From: JAKACU01 sp021821185
Lineage (GTDB): Bacteria; Bacillota; Bacilli; Alicyclobacillales; SLC66
Assembly (NCBI GenBank): GCA_027343965.1
Contig: DAHWJX010000015.1
Coordinates: 1-25,236, forward strand
DNA length: 25,236 nt
Reading direction: 5' to 3'
Under the pieces are notes generated by a model that saw only the letters and a program-made list of their open reading frames with translations, ran no database searches and was not told where the DNA came from. A program made the position numbers and the translations under genes. Shown piece after piece: positions 23,599 to 25,236 of the stretch; the stretch's first letter is position 1, and every line of letters begins with the position of its first letter.

Positions 23599-23955
23599 TC
23601 AGATGTGATGCTGAACGTATTCAAACCTTGTCCCATCCGGATGGTGGACCGTCATGTTGCTTCCTGTGGGTACGCGCCTGATATCACGGATGATGCGCGC
23701 GCCGTTCTTCGTCAGGTGTTCCCGGAATTCCTCCACGGAATCAACCCGGAAGGTGGCCAACGTTTCGCGAAACGGCGACAAGGCCTCGTCGGAACCGGCC
23801 AGGATGAGAAACGGCCCCACCGACGCCAATTCAAGTCCCGTCTCGGGATATGGGAATCTCAAATCCGTTTGTTGACCCGTCAATGACTCGTAAAAGGCAA
23901 TGGCAGAATCCAACTCCGTCACATAGATTCGCACGTACGTCTGCAGAATCTTCAC
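23599..23955 (-). CDS. VOC-superfamily (glyoxalase/dioxygenase fold) protein
   Basis: 118 aa forming one VOC module. An N-terminal beta-alpha-beta contains YVRIYVTELDSAIAFYESLTG; a mid strand reads LELASVGPFLILAG; the C-terminal half reads FRVDSVEEFREHLTKNGA and ends MTVHHPDGTRFEYVQHH, the typical HPDGxxxEyV motif with likely metal ligands. VOC proteins include glyoxalases, dioxygenases and antibiotic-binding proteins; the substrate cannot be told. GTG 23955 has AGAGG eight bases upstream. It is 58 bases after the SDR gene on the same strand, probably cotranscribed. The B. subtilis skin element also carries a glyoxalase-like gene, which may be coincidence. Confidence 0.88.
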   Translation of the reverse strand: MKILQTYVRIYVTELDSAIAFYESLTGQQTDLRFPYPETGLELASVGPFLILAGSDEALSPFRETLATFRVDSVEEFREHLTKNGARIIRDIRRVPTGSNMTVHHPDGTRFEYVQHHI

Positions 23956-24013
23956 CTGTGTTCCTCTCTCCTCTTCCCCTCGCGCCTTTATTTTTCAATA
24001 ACCCCAGATCACG

Positions 24014-24769
24014 CTAGCGTCCAAAAAGCCAACCCCCATTGACGCCGAGTACCTCTCCGGTGACATAGGACGCCTCAGGGGAAACCAGATACCAGACCGC
24101 ACTGGCGATGTCCTCTGCACGCCCGGCACGACCGGCGGGAATCTGGGATACCGCGCGATGCAACCGTTCTTCGGTCAGTCCACCCCCGAAGAACTGGGTG
24201 TCCGCAATGAGCCCCGGTGCAATGGCGTTCACGGTGATGCCTTCGCCGCCGAGCTCTCGCGCGGTGGCGTAAGTAAGCCCCAGCAAGCCGGCCTTGGCGG
24301 CCGCATAGGCCAAGGAGCCCGCACCGCTGCCCCCCGTGTGCGCCGCGATCGAGCTGATATTGACGATCCGGCCACCCGCTCTGCTCAAATGGGGCGCCAC
24401 AGCCATGGTCATCAGAAACGCGCCCTTCAAATTCGCGTTCTGCACCTCGTCCCAATCGGCCTCGGCCTCGTCTATGGGGGTCGTCGTCGTGATGGTGCGT
24501 CCAAAGCCCGCATTGTTGACCAGAATGTCGATGCGGCCCACACGCTCAACCACAGTCTGTACCGCTGATTGCACGTCTTTCCGGCTCCCCACATCCGCCC
24601 GGATCCACTCAGTCCCGTTCCCAATCGAGCTTGCCGCTTCGGCGAGTACAGATTCCCGGCGCCCTAAAATAGTGACGTCCACGCCATGCTGCGCCAACTT
24701 CCTGGCGATGGCCAGTCCAATCCCGCTTCCGCCGCCAGTAACAATCGCCGTACGCCTGTCGCTCACCAC
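24014..24769 (-). CDS. Short-chain dehydrogenase/reductase (FabG-like)
   Basis: A 251-aa classical SDR. The cofactor loop is TGGGSGIG (11-18), followed by GRRES, where the Arg residues favour NADP(H). Then come RADV near 57-60, NNAG (85-88), the catalytic Ser in NISSIAAHTGG (139-140), YAAAK (Tyr155, Lys159), and the C-terminal SYVTGEVLGVNGGW. Homologues reduce 3-oxoacyl-ACP or various ketones/alcohols; the substrate is unknown. GTG at 24769 (or the next codon, GTG 24766) has GGGAG upstream. It forms a likely pair with the VOC gene and lies downstream of the flavoprotein gene, separated from it by a strong terminator, so it should have its own promoter, which I could not pick out. Confidence 0.92.
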   Translation of the reverse strand: MVSDRRTAIVTGGGSGIGLAIARKLAQHGVDVTILGRRESVLAEAASSIGNGTEWIRADVGSRKDVQSAVQTVVERVGRIDILVNNAGFGRTITTTTPIDEAEADWDEVQNANLKGAFLMTMAVAPHLSRAGGRIVNISSIAAHTGGSGAGSLAYAAAKAGLLGLTYATARELGGEGITVNAIAPGLIADTQFFGGGLTEERLHRAVSQIPAGRAGRAEDIASAVWYLVSPEASYVTGEVLGVNGGWLFGR

Positions 24770-24996
24770 GCATCACTCTCCCACGTTGCGTATGACATTT
24801 CACAAGTCCTGAGGAATCCCTTGTTTCCCACTGGATTTCAAAACACCGTCATCCCGGTTATCCGTCGCCAAAAATGACGACATGGCCCTCACCCATTCGG
24901 TTCCCCCATGTCTCGCCAAACATTTCTATGCGCCCAGCATGAAGTCATCCTACCGCACACGTCAGCCATTTGCCAAGATTCCCGCTCCAAAAAATA

Positions 24997-25035
24997 AGAA
25001 AAACCGCCCTCTCTCCTACTTGAGAGAGCGAGCGG
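24997..25035 (-). terminator. Intrinsic terminator after the flavoprotein gene
   Basis: On the minus strand a long stem (CTCTCTC with GAGAGAG, flanked by CCGC and GCGG with a short bulge) and a small loop is followed by TTTTT and another T-rich run. It starts 25 bases past the stop at 25060. The region between it and the SDR start (24770-24996) shows no gene. Confidence 0.8.
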
Positions 25036-25059
25036 CTGCAAATTCAAGTGCCAGAAGTG

Positions 25060-25236
25060 TTACCACCATTGCTGCCACCAGTGACGTTCAAACAACACCT
25101 TGGCCCCGTGCCAGTGGCGACCCGGACGATAGGTTCGCACCTGCGGCTCAGGCTCCGCGTAAAAGTTCCCGCGCGCAAATCCAGCCACTCCCCGTCCCAT
25201 TTCAATAAAGCATTCGCCCTCCCCAGTGAACGAAGC
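25060..25236 (-). CDS. C-terminus of a sulfide:quinone-oxidoreductase-like FAD protein, 5'-truncated by the window edge
   Basis: 58 codons of an open frame entering from the right edge: GEGECFIEMG, then ARGNFYAEPEP, and RPGRHWHGAKVLFERHWW before the stop. The G-x-CxIEMG ... GNFYAEP ... H-x-x-KVLFE-x-x-W pattern is that of the C-terminal end of pyridine-nucleotide-disulfide-type flavoproteins related to sulfide:quinone oxidoreductase. The end is rich in aromatic residues, as in the membrane-anchoring tail of such enzymes. Too little is present to see the FAD-binding domain, so the assignment is tentative. A good terminator follows. Confidence 0.55.
   Translation of the reverse strand, partial: ASFTGEGECFIEMGRGVAGFARGNFYAEPEPQVRTYRPGRHWHGAKVLFERHWWQQWW

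Larger units (their letters stand above)
19831..25236. mobile_element. sigK-intervening (skin-like) element, one end; right end outside the window
   Basis: The interval begins at the break in sigK and carries a SpoIVCA-like recombinase at its edge. It is distinctly richer in G+C: one line at 20281-20340 counts 44 of 60 G+C, against 29 of 60 at 18481-18540. Its genes are unrelated to the conserved chromosomal block and include decayed conjugation/replication genes. No second junction with the N-terminal sigK coding sequence occurs before 25236, so the element is at least 5.4 kb. Whether every gene here belongs to it rests on that missing end. Confidence 0.75.

Noticed and set aside
24882..25208. 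Plus-strand open frame of 108 codons at the right end
   Set aside because: It overlaps the intrinsic terminator and the convincing minus-strand flavoprotein C-terminus; its composition is low complexity.
21605..25236. N-terminal half of sigK or a second attachment site within the window
   Set aside because: I looked on the minus strand for sigma region 2 and for a repeat of GAGATGTTGATG and saw neither.
1..25236. tRNA or rRNA genes, CRISPR arrays, insertion sequences
   Set aside because: No clover-leaf with conserved arms, no regular repeat-spacer pattern, and no transposase besides the serine recombinase were seen.

Overview
The left three quarters of the window (1-19830) is a chromosomal block of an endospore-forming Bacillota. 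The evidence is gene content and order: metG, tatD, rnmV, ksgA, yabG, veg, purR, ridA, spoVG, glmU, prs, pth, fin and mfd, nearly all on the minus strand, in the order of the Bacillus subtilis chromosome near the origin. fin, spoVG, yabG, a small acid-soluble spore protein and half of sigK mark a sporulating organism. A moderate G+C content, frequent GTG/TTG starts and a cyanophycin operon would suit an Alicyclobacillaceae-like lineage, but that placement is an inference.

Layout, read right to left along the minus strand. An MFS transporter is followed by metG-tatD-rnmV-ksgA, compact and partly overlapping, then yabG and veg (two tandem consensus sigma-A promoters). Next comes a departure from the Bacillus order: sspF is inverted onto the plus strand and a cyanophycin operon, cphB-cphA, sits between it and ispE. 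Then follow ispE, purR, ridA, spoVG (a textbook sigma-H promoter), glmU (a sigma-A promoter), prs, pth, fin and a 3'-truncated mfd that leaves the left edge.

The main discovery is at 19426-25236. The ORF at 19426-19830 is only the C-terminal half of sporulation sigma factor K (the SpoIIIC part: region 3/4 with its helix-turn-helix). It begins exactly at the Met-Leu-Met-His-Leu-Arg motif where the sigK genes of B. subtilis and relatives are split by the skin element. Eighty-five bases upstream, on the same strand, ends a 501-aa large serine recombinase closely resembling SpoIVCA, the enzyme that excises skin in the mother cell. Base composition jumps to G+C-rich at this boundary. The window therefore appears to carry one end of a sigK-intervening (skin-like) element that continues past the right edge; the N-terminal half of sigK is not in the window.

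Visible cargo of the element, all on the minus strand: a small ORF with a strong ribosome binding site overlapping the recombinase start; a replication-relaxation gene broken by a nonsense codon and a homopolymer frameshift; a truncated gene resembling the N-terminal domain of a conjugation ATPase; two tiny ORFs; a VOC (glyoxalase-fold) protein; an SDR oxidoreductase; and the C-terminus of a sulfide:quinone-oxidoreductase-like flavoprotein. This looks like a decayed conjugative or plasmid element with metabolic genes, parked inside sigK under a sporulation-type recombinase.
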